From Aporrectodea caliginosa (taxonomy: Eukaryota > Annelida > Clitellata > Crassiclitellata > Lumbricidae), in NCBI GenBank assembly GCA_020284085.1, contig JACEVL010000950.1, forward strand, positions 149,501-213,500: a stretch of 64,000 nt of DNA. The letters are read 5' to 3'. This document shows positions 34,741-46,464 of the stretch, piece by piece (within the stretch, counting starts at the first letter, position 1; every line of letters starts with the position of its first letter). The translations under genes were made by a program, and so were the position numbers. The notes beneath the pieces were generated by a model. The model was not told the origin of the DNA and did no database searches. It was given only the letters and a program-made list of their open reading frames with translations.

Positions 34741-35194
34741 AGATATATATAAGAACACAATACAAAAGCACAGTTACTGTAGGGAACGCAGGTGGTGGTC
34801 CTCACAGGTAAATTATCCACCCCATAGATGTCAGGTTATACTAATTGGCTAAGTAGGGTGTTGGGGGATTTAACAAAAACAATTGCTAGAAGGTACAAAT
34901 ACATGCTAGTGACTCAGTAAGGAAATGAACCAACAACTTGTCAGGCAAATGTCTGCAATTCCTCTGAAAGATTTGTCCTTACAAGGTCAGCATAAATGAT
35001 CAAATACAATACAATACAATACAATACAAAGTGGCATGCAAGAAATGCAGTGTTTTTCGACCTGCATATCTAAGAACAATGCAGCGACATAACATAGCTA
35101 TGATCATGGCTACAAAGTGTTAAAAATGATTAAATAGGAATATAGAATGGCTACAGTAAAGCCCACCAGAGGACAAAAGCGGCTAAGTCCTTAC
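33954..35194. other. Unassigned, with microsatellites
   Basis: CTC repeats at 34356-34388, TA repeats at 34696-34738 and ATACA repeats at about 35005-35028. No gene is recognised. Confidence 0.45.
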
Positions 35195-35299
35195 TTAAGG
35201 CATTTGTTCTTTCTGGTCAGTCTGTTATGTCATTTCGGTATCCATTTAAGACTTGCCTCTTCAGCTGGCTTAACCATCATAGGCTGTCTCTCTTTCTCA
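35195..35299 (+). mobile_element. LINE C-terminal remnant
   Basis: The frame FRYPFKTCLFSWLNHHRLSL resembles the FxxxLKTxLFxxxF end of CR1-like ORF2. The hAT element at 35300 cuts it off. Confidence 0.5.
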
Positions 35300-35854
35300 T
35301 ACGGCTGCCAACCGTCTCGGATTCGCCTGGACAGTCCGGGAATCGGCCTTTTTTTGTCCCACGTGCCAGATTAACCCCAAATTGTCCCGGAACTTGGTGT
35401 AAATATCCACTTTGCCAAATGTTATTCTTGTTTTCGCACAAACACAAACAGCCAGCCGTAAATAAGTTTTACACAGTGGCCATACAATAGAGGTTAGGCC
35501 TAGCAGAAATCTATCCTCTATTTAATAAACATTTTGCTCTTGAAGCTGATTCTTATTTGTCTTATAAGCCACTTGTCTTTTGATGACTTGTCTATAATTT
35601 TTAACGACTAGACTGTCTAGATCCTCCATTTCACTGATGCAACATTCATTATTTTCTTCTAATTATCGTTTTCTTTATACATAAATTATTTCAGACTTTG
35701 TATGTAAAGCGCTGAGTGTTTGCTTGCGTTTAATAAAGAACATTCTTACTTACTTACATACAGTGATGTTGACAGAGTAAATTGGTAGCCTAATGGCATA
35801 TCAAGTGACTATGCAGGTATCCCGGATTGGCAAAATCAAAAGTTGGCAGCCCTA
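35300..35854. mobile_element. hAT-type element, 555 bp
   Basis: Ends TACGGCTGCCAACC and AGTTGGCAGCCCTA, perfect 8-bp duplication ctttctca (35292-35299 and 35855-35862). Interior CCCGGA/TCCGGG words lie near both ends. At about 35706-35757 it contains an AAAGCGCTGAGTG block with a CTTACTTAC tail, probably a retroelement 3' end inserted later. Confidence 0.92.
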
Positions 35855-35862
35855 CTTTCTCA

Positions 35863-36110
35863 GCATAGTTAAATGGTAAGACTCTTGCTTGAAGAACAAA
35901 TAGATCTTGAAAGACATGATTCGATACCCATAGCCCCTCTAGGTTGAATTCCTGGAGCAGTAAAATGAGTGGGCGCCTAACAGGCTGCCAAGACGTGTTC
36001 AATAAGATCATGACATGTGTACCGTCATGTTTCAATGTTACTTACTGTGGTTTGTCAGTGAGCTTGTCAATAAACAAGAATATTATTAAACTGGCACTCT
36101 GGGTATTGAC
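35863..36110 (+). mobile_element. SINE-A-like, diverged copy
   Basis: A-box-like TAGTTAAATGGTAAGAC and B box ATTCGATACCC, then AGCCCCTCTAGGTTGA and GTAAAATGAG as in SINE-A, then a different tail ending in ATATTATTAAAC. It is a related subfamily. Confidence 0.65.
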
Positions 36111-37110
36111 CCGAGTACCGCTTGGTGTTGGTGTCACTTGGTGTGGAGGCCTTGCACATTAAACTTTAACTCTACAGAGTTTGCTAATTATTATTACTAT
36201 AATATTATGCATGGTAAGCCATGAGCAACTGTAGTCACCTGACCAAAAGAAATGTATAGCAGAAGAAGGAACCGTCATGCAAGTCCAAACTGACTCTGCA
36301 CTTTAAACTACGCAAGGGAGCCTTTCCACAGTTCCAGGTTGAGAAGAAAAAGAACTGTTGGTTCTATGTTTACAGATAGATAAAAGACAGCCCTAGTCAG
36401 TTAACCAAACAGTTTCATTAGGAAATTGGGGTTTTTATCTCAAGTCTGATACATTCATTGTTCTCTTTGGAATATGACGGCAATTCTGCCTTGTTTATTT
36501 TCACACAAGAAAGAAAACCTCATTCCCAAGTCCATAATAAGAAGAGCTTGCTAGAATTAACCTACATAGGAACAACAACATGAGGCACAGGCTTCAATCC
36601 CAGAAGAATTATTTAGTCTAACTTAACTAAGAAATCTGACTAATTTTCAAGTTATAACAATTGCAATGTAAATCTCCTCAATTTCTCAACACCAAACACA
36701 ATTTTCATCAAGGAGACAATCAAATCATTTGTACAACAATAGCTGTAAGTAGCTATTTACAGAGGAATCAATAAGTTCTGCTACAGGTCATTTATAATGA
36801 AATCTAAACTGTACAGTAGACAATTTCAGGCACAAAGTTCATTTCCAGATACTAGACTTCTACCAAACACCTATTCTGGCATTTGACTCAGAAGCTATTT
36901 GCAGAAAGTCAGTTCCAAGATCTTAAACAATATAATCTTTCAGTCATGGTCTGAAGTTTCCTGAACTGTCAAGAAACACACATATATAAGTTTCTGCAAA
37001 TTAGTCTTTGTGAAAATTATTCTGATACAGAAATACACGGGTTAACCAAAACATAGAAAAAATTAACCATTTGAAACATACACTGGCTGCAGTATTTTCC
37101 TATATTTGTG
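36111..37110. other. Mostly unassigned; LINE 3' UTR piece at about 36655-36735
   Basis: AATGTAAATCTCCTCAATTT through TCAAGGAGACAATC resembles the GGAGACCA 3' UTR family (48486, minus). Otherwise nothing is recognised. Confidence 0.4.
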
Positions 37111-37350
37111 GGGGGCCCGTGGCGCATTGGATAACATCTGGCACAGAGACCGAGAGGTACCGAGTTCGAGCCCCCGTTGGGCGGATATGCTTTATAGGCT
37201 GCTATTAGCGCCGTTGTATTACAAGCTGTCTGTTCTGTTAGTAGTTAAGATTTCAATTGCATAACATGTAAATGTACAGCGCAGTGCGTTTGTCAGGCAC
37301 TTAATTAAAGAAAAGATATTATTATTATTATTATTATTATATTATTATCA
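37111..37350 (+). mobile_element. SINE-E (tRNA-derived), near full length
   Basis: GGGGGCCCGTGGCGCATTGG (A box GTGGCGCATTGG), B box CGAGTTCGAGCCCC at about 37161-37174, then a body with GGCTGCTATTAGCGCCGTTG and CAGCGCAGTGCGTTTGTCAG, and an ATT tail. It is the full version of the truncated copy at 7719-7842. Confidence 0.9.
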
Positions 37351-37645
37351 TTATTGTTTATTATTATTATTAATTAATTAATTAATTAATTACCTTTTTT
37401 ATTTATTTGTCATTATTGTTATCACTTTTTTTGACCTGAGGTACAAGTAATTCCTCAGGATTTCAAAAATTAGGGATAACATTGATGATTTTTCTGGAAT
37501 GGCTAGTATTATTATTATTATCGTTATTATTATTATTATCATCCTCATCACCATCATCATTACTATTATTATTATCATTATCATCATTATTACTGTCATC
37601 ATCTTCATCATCATTATTATTATATCATCATCAATAGACATCATC
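37351..37645. repeat. ATT/ATTA/ATC simple repeats
   Basis: The SINE tail runs into TTATTA and TTAA runs (to about 37391); a second field of ATT and ATC units lies at 37509-37634. The methionine- and isoleucine-rich minus frame across it is an artefact. Confidence 0.9.
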
Positions 37646-39279
37646 TATAACACTGGCATCTAAGGCACAAAGAATCAACTGCTGACATACCAAAAGCCAA
37701 AGTAAGATCAATATGCAGACAGTCCATTGTGAACAGATTAGATTAAATCTAAAACTTAACCCCCTTCACCAAACTCGTCCCTTTATACGACCCTACCATC
37801 TCTCTGACTTCCTATCTACACGCCCTACAGGCCACACTCATTAAAGTGACATCTGAACCCAATTAGATTCTGGGTCTATTGTACTCTAAATTAATACACA
37901 TCACTGATTCTCGTATCGAATGGATCAGAATTCTGCAACAAAAACTGACCCTAAGTCCACTACACGCTCATAAATCAATTTAATATTAAATCTTCCAGAA
38001 TCATAATTTAATGGTTATACCGCAAACCATAACACAAAACTCCATGAACTGAAATTCTCCGAACGGACCACACCGGGTTTCAGGTGATAACTGAGGATTA
38101 TTAGGAGAGTGTGCACTGAAAGTCATTGCAGCCTTTGACAGCACAGACATAAAACTTTGTCTTCCATATCAAAGGATTATATGGCTTCTATCATCATAAA
38201 GAAGACCATTACGTCGTCTTTTGCCAAGAAAAGCTCTCGTCATATAGACAGTCTTAGAGAAGCATGGATCACAGACGTCTGTTTAAATTTTGAATAATGC
38301 CTTGAATACCCAAAACATCACCCAGCACCACTCACACTCACTTTCTTCAACAATACCGAGATAAAACAGCACAATGCTTCCTAGTAAAAGTAATAACTCG
38401 AGAGGGTTAACTAAATACCATAATAGTTGCTAAATAGTAATGATTGCTATGGCTACTATGTTTCTCAACAATCTTTGAATAGAATATTACAGTGCTGATT
38501 AAAAGGCATCTGGACTGTAGTGCCTTATTCTTAAAAATGAAGAATTCTGTGGCTGATGTTTATCTGCGATATTCAAATATTACATAATACTTAAAGTAGT
38601 GAGAATGGACAATATCCATCTGTATTTTCATTAAGAACTGCAATGACAATCTGAGCCCATCCTACTGGTTACTGTATCTGGGCATGGGCTGTCCATGGTC
38701 ATTTCAAGCCTGCTGTAGTTCAGTACCCAAAACCCCTTCCAAACTTTTTTCTGGCAATGCCCATGAGTACCCTGCACAGTTTGTTTAAATTGGCTTTCGT
38801 TTTTGCTTTTAGGACTGGAGTATTGTTTTTACTAATTTATTTGATCCAAATCTTGCTTTAAAAATAACAATTTTCGCTGGTCACTTCTGTTTTGTCTGGA
38901 TCCATCCCATCTCATCGCTTCAGGTTTGTTCGCTCTGGTTTTCCATTCTGAACAGAGAGTTCTCCACTTCTTTAGCATTTTCTTAACTTGGTTCCAAATC
39001 TAACATAGGCCTGCTACCATGTAGTTTCACCATGTTTGCGAATTGGCTCATAAAGCAGAAGATTCCTGACTTTCTTATTTGTGATTACCAGTAAGCTCTG
39101 TTCTCCTACTCGCTGGATAGTTTGGGTTGTCATTAGAATGCTCCTGTGCACTCTGTCTGCGCTTTGCCAAATACACCTTTATTGTACCTGTTGTTAATTC
39201 CAAACATCTAATGCATACAAACTTCTGCTAGTTAGCACATCCTGTTACTGTAGGAGCAAAATCAAGTATCCAATTCCCG
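37646..39279. other. Unassigned; right part probably LINE
   Basis: 37.7-38.7 kb shows nothing. 38.8-39.28 kb lies directly upstream of a plus-strand RT and may be its decayed 5' part, but no motif could be read. Confidence 0.35.
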
Positions 39280-40860
39280 CTCTTCTCACTCCTTGTACAG
39301 TATCTTCCTTTCATGTCAGCCTGTCGCAAATACCATTCCATTGATACTATGCTGCTTGCTGTCCATGATCGTATAATCTGTCCTATGGATAAAGGAAAGG
39401 TCACTGCTCTCATTTTTTATGTCTCAGCTGCATTTGATACTGTCGATAAAGATATCTCACCATCTTAAACACTGGTTTGGGCTCTTGGGTGCTGCTCTTA
39501 TCTGGTTTGCTTCACGTGACCTCATGCTCAATCTCTCCACAATACGAACTTTACCTAAACACCAGATGTATTGGGATGGTGTGTGCCACATGGCTTGGCA
39601 CTTTTTCTGTCCACTCTTTAAACGACACTGCTAGGTGCACTACTCACTGACTGTTCACTTCATTACTATTTACAAGCTAACAACACTCACCTTCAGATTT
39701 CTTTTGACAGGTCTACCTACTTCTGCTCCTTCTCTTTAACTACTCCCAGCTGTTTCTGCAGATAGGCTACACAGTCTTGGGTGACATACAAAACCTTCTT
39801 TTGAACCCCTCCAAACCGAATTCCTTTTTGCAGGCTCAATTCTGCCGCTGTACAAGTTTGATTGGTTTACTTCTATTCATCTCAGCCGATTGGTTGTCGC
39901 TTGCACTGAATCATCTTGTAATTTGGGTGTCATATTTCATTCCTCCAATATGTCTTTCTTGCAACATATTCATGCCACTTGCAAATATGTCATTTTCACA
40001 TAATAACAATAAAACCAAATGTACCTCGAATTGTCTTGATTCCAAAGCTAATGCGCGAACCCTGAAAGCAGGCCCATACAGGGCACATAAACAACCTGTA
40101 TTCCAATATGGGACCCTGTATAGGGCCCATAGGAGTCCATGAATTTGTTATTGGCATTCAGGCAGGGTAGTTTTCAGTTTCTTGATTACTGTTGCTCTCT
40201 TTAAATGGTGCCACAAAGATTAATCTGCATAAATTACAATTGCTTCAGAATTCCTTGGCCAGGGTCATAAGGAAAACACCAAAATTCCAGAGATGGTTGA
40301 ATGGTAACTCGCTGGAACAAAGATCAGAAGGACACAGGTTCGATACCCACTAGCCCCATAAGGTTGACTCAGCCTTTCACTCCCTTCGAAAGCGACTGTA
40401 AAATGAGCAGTAGGTCAGACTGCCATACAGTTAAATTCGACTCCTGTTAACTTGTTATCATCTGTTACTACTATATTATGTAATCTTACTGTGTACTTGG
40501 CAGTTTGAATTAATAAACTATTATTATTATCATTCCTCCTCTACTGCAACCCTTACACTGGCTTCATGTAGAACAAAGAATCAGTCTAACACTTGTCTCA
40601 CAAGGCACCAGCTTAGTCATGATATCTCTCTGTACAACGTCCTTGACTCGAGAATTAGTTGGTGCCCTCTGCTTCGTTTTCACGCGGCACTCTAGAAATT
40701 TTGAATTTATGTTAAGACTCTGGTGTCTTTTTAAGACATCTCTCTCTCTCTCTCTAGCACAAAGGACAGAACTTCAGGACTGAAACTCAATTAGTGGCTC
40801 AACTCTTCTGCTGGTGCCATATAAAGCATTGGCTAAATCTATTCTAATTTAATCTAATCT
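39280..40860 (+). mobile_element. LINE RT fragment, split by SINE-A
   Basis: In order: LLAVHDRIICPMDKGKVTAL (about 39350-39410), LSAAFDTVDKDI (about 39424), LKHWFGLLGAALIWF, NLLLNPSKPNSF (about 39790), LQLLQNSLARVIRKTPKF (40234-40287), the SINE, then LLQPLHWLHVEQRISLTLV (about 40540-40600). The 3' end has CATATAAAGCATTGGCTAAA and TCTAATTTAA repeats at about 40820-40862. Many frameshifts; the (F/Y)ADD motif is not clearly readable (HYYLQANNTHLQIS-like). Confidence 0.88.
40288..40530 (+). mobile_element. SINE-A, copy 3, inside the LINE
   Basis: Starts inside the head (AGAGATGGTTGAATGG), B box GGTTCGATACCC, body TACAGTTAAATTCGACTCCT and TTATTATTAT tail. The word ATTCC on both sides may be the target duplication. 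The LINE frame TPKF-HSS reads on across the insertion. Confidence 0.92.
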
Positions 40861-40885
40861 AATCCAAGTATGTATGTATATACAC

Positions 40886-40941
<56 letters not shown>

Positions 40942-40990
40942 TGCATGCATGTATGCATGTTTGTATGTATGTGTGTATGAAGACACTATA
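40738..40990. repeat. CT and TA microsatellites
   Basis: TCTCTCTCTC at 40738-40758 and a pure TA run at about 40891-40938, followed by ATGC/ATGT repeats to about 40976. Confidence 0.9.
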
Positions 40991-41440
40991 GCATGCTTTA
41001 AGTACCACACAAAAAGCACTGCTAATCTATTCTAATGACTTCTGTAGCAGTGTTGTTATACTCACAAAAGACATTCTCAATTCAAAGTCAAACTGAAGTC
41101 TGTAATGATAATCAGAATTGAAAACATAGTCAAAAGCACATAAACAAACAAACTGATCAAGATAAGACTTGAGTCTGTAACTGAATGACATTTGAAAAAA
41201 ACTACAGTGGCCAAAGGCAGTGCTCATTTCTCCCAGTGAAACTCCATGATATTGTCTTTTATATTTAAACACACATCTGCTACTGTTCAAAGAAGTTTTT
41301 TTCTTATATTCCTCTGATACATTATTGATACTAAGACATCTGTACCTTGGGTATAATAATAATAACAATAATAACAGGCGAGCAAATTTGTTTTAAGATC
41401 ATCTTGCTGGCAGGTGCTTCAATTGTTAACTCTGCCTGGC
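40991..41440. other. Unassigned sequence
   Basis: A minus frame of 113 codons (41368-41027) shows no family features. Confidence 0.35.
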
Positions 41441-41502
41441 ATACATATATATATATATATATATATTACATATATATATATATATACTTATATATATATA
41501 TG

Positions 41503-41570
<68 letters not shown>
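41441..41570. repeat. TA and CATA microsatellite
   Basis: TA runs with interspersed CATA units; the tyrosine/isoleucine frames across it are artefacts. Confidence 0.95.
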
Positions 41571-41589
41571 GGAACTCTGTGGTTCAGTT

Positions 41590-41830
41590 TCAACACAACG
41601 TGGTCAGCAATCGCTGCTCTCTGCTAGCCATGAATATGTGCAGGTGCCACGATTCCGCACTTCAAATGGAGCCCATCGTGACTTTTCATGTATTGGACCA
41701 TCCTCCTGGAAAAGTCGTCCATTGCATTTATGCTCCATTGCATTTGTCCGTGCGCAGCAAACGTTCTCAAATTGACTAAAAATTTGTTTAGATCGGTCAG
41801 ATAGCCGTGTGTGCAGCACTGTTGTGAGGT
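41590..41830 (+). mobile_element. LINE C-terminal fragment
   Basis: The plus frame has [20 protein letters not shown] followed by [12 protein letters not shown] and AFVRAQQTF, the RxxRTxxG...FSxxGPxxWNSLP pattern of CR1-group C-termini. Confidence 0.7.
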
Positions 41831-41989
41831 ACATGCATGTGTATTGATACACACATACAACAACAACAACAACACTTCTTCTGCACCTGCTCTTGAAGAT
41901 TTATAGCCATTCCAGAACATTTTTATTCTCTGTGGACTTGTTACAGTCCAGAGAAATCATATTTACCTTGTGCAAACAATAAATAAATA

Positions 41990-42095
41990 ATTACTACTAC
42001 TACTAAATATTACTAATACTGATACTAATAATAATAATTAATAAACAATAATACTTACTACAACTACAACTACAACAACTACTACAACTACTACA

Positions 42096-42190
<95 letters not shown>

Positions 42191-42212
42191 TAATAATAAT
42201 AATAATAATTTA
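41990..42212. repeat. ACT and AAT trinucleotide repeats
   Basis: Imperfect ACT units from 41993, a pure CTA/ACT run at about 42096-42158, then AAT units to about 42210. Confidence 0.95.
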
Positions 42213-42397
42213 CTGATTAACAGGAATTAAAAGTGCACATACAATAGATTCAATAGAACATTTGCATTCACATTACAGTTAGGTCCCTATCTCCTCTGCT
42301 GCCAATCACTAACGCTGCTGCATAAAGACCATAATCCACTGATAACTCAGTAATGCCACTCTGCATATCCAGCCAGAACTAAAAAAAGAGTATAAGG

Positions 42398-42693
42398 CCG
42401 TGCTGTCCAACATGTGGTCTGTGGGCTGATTTTAAGTGGCCTGCCCGAACTTGCTAAATTTTTGCAATCTGTGTAAAAATGAAGTAGAAGATAAAGTCAT
42501 TGGCCTATTTGCATAGCTATTCATTCGTAACTTATCAGTTGACAATGCGAACACAAAATCCATAATAAATTTTAATACAGTTAATTATTTTCAATTAATT
42601 TTAGTCACTGCTTTTGAGTTTACTGGTGTGGCCCTCGTCTTCAAGAATAATTTCTTCGGTGACCCACAGTGTCAAAAATGTTGGACAGCACTG
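42398..42693. mobile_element. hAT-type MITE, 296 bp
   Basis: Ends CCGTGCTGTCCAACATGTGG and its partner ATGTTGGACAGCACTG. Flanking 8-mers gtataagg and gtataaaa agree at 6 of 8. The CAGTGCTGTCCAAC end is a familiar hAT terminus; the first base is mutated. Confidence 0.85.
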
Positions 42694-42701
42694 GTATAAA
42701 A

Positions 42702-43609
42702 CATTACATTGAATCAAGAGGTAACTAGCCAATAACACTATGAAGCATTAAAGACTTTATCCTCTCATACTCCACATATAGCTTCCAAGCTATAAGACTA
42801 ATCTGGATAAATATATACTGGTACCGTACCACTATAATACATGGAAAATATAGCACTATTCACTCTAGCAGACATAAGCATTTTAACACTCTTTATCAGT
42901 AATTGATCAGCAGGAAGACCAAATTGGGTCAAAGATCTGCTCTTACTCATGGAACCATGAACAAATTTTATTTGGTGAACCTCTGACAACTGGTTATCTA
43001 ATTCAGCACTGTGACAAATTCGCCTTAGTGATTCCGGAGTCTACTACGACAGCAATTACAGCGGCCCCTGAGATTACATCATGAAAACAAATTTTGCAGA
43101 AAACCACAAATCAGCTCAGAATGATGTTGCCTTTAGAGAGTAATAAACCAGGTTGAAGAATTCGATGTGCCTTACAGACAAGCCCAACTGAATCTATCCA
43201 CAACACAGCCGACCTGTGAGTGTTAATGACCCAAAAGTGTTTACAAATCAGTAAATCAGGCGACGGAGTATGAGGATGACGCTTTGCATACCAATGGCTA
43301 TTTCAGAAATTTGAATATTGGGTTAGCATGGTCCATACACGGGGACCTTACCGTAATTGGCATGGCACCCATTCCAATGGGCAGCGGTGGTGAAGGATCT
43401 CACTCTATCAATTCATTAAAAATGAGCAGGGTGAAGGCTATACAGTCGTCAATGAAAAATGTGTACAGTAACATTAAATACCTGTGTATCATTTCTTGTT
43501 TATATATGAATTGTGTTCATAAGTATGAAACTACAATCACAATTATCTGTCTTACTTTGAATACAAACTTTAACAACCAAACTTAGATACGTAATTAAAT
43601 GCAATGAAT
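42702..43609. other. Unassigned sequence
   Basis: A 100-codon plus frame (43284-43583) has no recognised features. Confidence 0.35.
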
Positions 43610-43852
43610 GGGCCGGGGAGATGGTTGACTGATAACATGCTGGCATGAAAATCAGAAGGATGCGGGTTTTATACTTGCTGGCCCCATAAGGTTGACTCAG
43701 CCTTCAGCTTGCTAGGGGGCGACTGTAAAATGAGAAGTAGAAATTGCAGGCTGCCATACAGTTAAATTCGACTCCTGTTAAACTTGTTATCATCTGTTAA
43801 TACTATAATCATGTAATCTTACTGTGTACTTAATTAATAAACGAATATTAAA
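43610..43852 (+). mobile_element. SINE-A, copy 4
   Basis: GGGCCGGGGAGATGGTTGAC start, decayed B box (GCGGGTTTTATACTTGC), then the standard body and an AATTAATAAACGAATATT tail. The B box has lost its consensus, so Pol III activity is unlikely. Confidence 0.88.
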
Positions 43853-43949
43853 TAAAACGTAGTAAACAACTACAAACTAATTATAATACATCAGTACTAG
43901 CAAAAGTTAAATATAATTATCAACAATATTACTCTTTCTCGCATTAAAC

Positions 43950-44460
43950 AGACTTTACAATATGTTTAAATGCTGCCACTAGGCTAATCGATGGTACACC
44001 AAGGTTTGAGCAAATGACAAGTTTCATGTGCGAGTAACTGTACTGGTTGCCTAAGCGAAAGCGCACTTTGTTTTAGATTGTAATGATTATGCATATTCAC
44101 CTTGTGGGCTGCGCTCCATCTCATGCATATGCATATTCGCCTTGTGGGCTGCGCTCCACCTCATGCATATGCATATTTGCCTTGTGGGTTGTGCTCCACT
44201 TCATCGCAGGGAGTTGCTCATCTCAGTCTCTTCCATCCGTGGCTGCAGATTTCTTCAATCTGCAGCATAAGATGACAAAGTGATCTGGCTGTCCCACCGA
44301 CCCGACCCGAATGTCCTGCCCTGTAACCTACTTGGAACTTCTTGGCCTTCTTTGCATCTCTTCTGCAAGCGCTCGAAACCATTCTATTCGATCAAGTTGT
44401 TATGTCCAGAGCACCTCTGAGTTGTTCTTTTTGAAGTGGCACAGTCAAAAATATAAATTT
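43950..44460 (+). mobile_element. LINE C-terminal fragment with tandem repeat inside
   Basis: Reading across frameshifts: LQYV, NAATRLIDGTPRFEQMTSF, LYWLPKRKRTLF (about 44038-44073), then the 40-bp repeat, then FASLLQALETILFDQVV (about 44350-44400). The order (QRVQNAAARLI, LHWLP, F..LKTxLF) is that of CR1-like ORF2 ends. Confidence 0.7.
44089..44205. repeat. Tandem repeat, 40-bp unit, 3 copies
   Basis: The unit is ATGCATATGCATATTCGC plus CTTGTGGGCTGCGCTCCAC and CTC. The junction ATGCATATGCAT is palindromic. Confidence 0.95.
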
Positions 44461-44673
44461 TCCATTGCAAATTACAAATTACCATAAATCCAGGAAGCAG
44501 TAAAGTATTGTTCGCAATGTAAATAACGCAAAATCATCAAACATTAATGTATATTCCGAAACCTGGAATTTCAGAAGATCCAATATAGTCGAATATTACT
44601 CAGGCAAGTATATTTTGTTTCCGTTTATAATATGAACAGTTCGCATTTGACATAACCCTTGCCACTGGATCAT

Positions 44674-44966
44674 TTATGCGACATGCTGTGTACACAGCAG
44701 AGATGAGAGACTAGTGACTAATTGAATTCGCAATTTCATTGGCACACGATCTGCTCCCACTCTTGGCATTACTGCTGCAGTTGCTGTTCCTGATGAAGAT
44801 GACTTTAGCGGCATTTTCGTGTTGCATCTGGCGGCAATCTCATAAGTCTTTGCACAGATGAACAAATAAATCACCAGGACACAGACATTGACGTCTGGAG
44901 ACATTTCAATGGCAAATGCCGTCAGGTAAATCCCAAATGAGAAGTGCGGGCACATGTTCCAGGCAT
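44674..44966 (-). CDS. Candidate host exon with hydrophobic segment, unrecognised
   Basis: 93 codons if begun at the ATG at 44955. The first half reads CPHFSFGIYLTAFAIEMS, DVNVCVLVIYLFICAKTYEI, then a polar serine-rich stretch. This could be a membrane helix followed by a loop. On the same strand acttgttcag precedes the frame, a possible splice acceptor at about 44967. Composition looks more coding-like than nearby frames. No family could be named; a receptor exon is one guess, a chance frame another. Confidence 0.25.
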
Positions 44967-45289
44967 CTGAACAAGTTTACAGTACGACACATATACAACA
45001 ACCAACAATGGTACCAGTAGTTTCGTCCTAAAAGGCAACCTGTAAAATGTTTTAATTAAGTTAATAGGTTTGACCAGACCGTTTCCATTTCATGCAACGG
45101 TAAGCAACTGTTGCTTGATAAAATTTAATACAGAACACAGAAAATGACTGCCATCTAAGAAAACCACATTTGTAAAGTTTAAATCAATACATGAAAGACA
45201 TTCCAAAATAACCACAGTTTAGAGATCTAAGCAGATTCTGAGTGGAAAGAGAGACAAGATCACCAGACTAGGCAAACAGAAATAAGTCA
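44967..45289. other. Unassigned sequence
   Basis: Nothing recognised. Confidence 0.4.
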
Positions 45290-45400
45290 CTCATTCATTC
45301 ATTCATTCAGGGCATTTATATAGCTCCTCTCCAAGATAACTACTCAAAGGCACGCCCAGCCCAACTTCAGCACAATCAGCAGAAAAAAACTATTTGGAAA
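45290..45400 (-). mobile_element. LINE 3' tail
   Basis: CATTCATTCATTCATTCAGG followed by TTATATAGCTCCTC and TACTCAAAGGCACGCCCAGC is the reverse of the GCTATATAAAT plus GAATGA tail seen at 7290, 18640, 47790 and 60670. Confidence 0.75.
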
Positions 45401-46139
45401 TAGTAAATATATAGGTTACCATGAACCATCAATGTTGAACTCTGAAGTCCTAGCAGAACGTAAAAGCTGTAACCGTAAAAGGCAAAGACCAAGAAATGAA
45501 CTGAGTGAGCAAGTGGCACGAAAGATCTCATACTCTAAGGACTCATAGAAGGTGCATCGTTGGCCTATAAGCGAACCGGGCAACTAGCCCAAATGACTCG
45601 CTTACAGAGCATTTAGAAGCCATTTCATGAAGTCTCAATCAGTATATAGCATGCACATGGAAGGCACAAAGCTCAGGGTACAAAGATCATTACTGGACTT
45701 TGACATGCACTGATGCTCCAGCTGAAGGAACTTTAAATTCTAAACAACATCTCATCTCTTGATTACTTATTCGACTTCTACTGAAAAGCTCACTGCACTT
45801 CCTTTTATATGCCAATTACTGAAAAACCCATGCATCAGTAATGGACTCGTTATCCCAATGGAAAAAGCTGCTGATAAGCAGTAAAGGAGGGAGGTTTGCT
45901 TTCTTATGAAAATTAGCACATTTATTATTGTAAGCTACTTCTAGGATGTTTTACACTATCAACTTTCAACACTTACATAGCAAGTACTTTTTACTGTTAG
46001 TTAAGTATTGCTTTTTGTTTTCTTTTTCTTTTTCCTCTTACTTCTTTATTCTAAACTTACATATCAGTTTTGTCAAATCATAATGTACTCAAGGCGTCAA
46101 CTGCACTGCTTAACTCAAGAAATAATCTCTTAAGTTAAG
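45401..46139. other. Unassigned sequence
   Basis: Nothing recognised. Confidence 0.4.
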
Positions 46140-46290
46140 TAGTAGCCTAAATAGGTGTCCCTATTAGCAAGATTATATCCCTTCTGGGGCTTCCTTTGTA
46201 ACCAGTTTTGCTCTTTAAATTTCATTTGCATCTGCCTTGATCTGTATGCGTGTGGTTACATTAAAAAAAGATTTGATCCGATTTGATTTT
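46140..46290 (+). mobile_element. LINE 3' tail
   Basis: AAATAGGTGTCCCTATTAGC, CCCTTCTGGGGCTTCC and a GATTTGATCCGATTTGAT end match the tails at 30.36-31.1 kb (inverted) and at about 5877. Confidence 0.7.
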
Positions 46291-46464
46291 TTAACTTTTC
46301 AAAAACATAAAGGCTTTGGGCTTCCTTAGTAATAGATGCAGGAAGACTGTTGGAAGACCTTATTACATTTGCACCAAGGAAACTATTTAGTTTGAAGCAG
46401 CCTTTACTTTGTTACCTTTAACAGTAGGCCTACTCAATTTATCAGAAAAATTAAATGTTCAAAC

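Noticed and set aside
37141..37180. Possible tRNA gene
   Set aside because: A and B boxes are present but no cloverleaf with acceptor stem forms and an ATT tail follows; it is the head of a SINE.
41347..41779. 142- and 121-codon frames
   Set aside because: First half is TA/CATA microsatellite; the second half is a LINE C-terminus, not a new gene.
44674..44966. Naming this as a G-protein-coupled receptor exon
   Set aside because: One hydrophobic stretch and no conserved receptor motif; insufficient for a family name.
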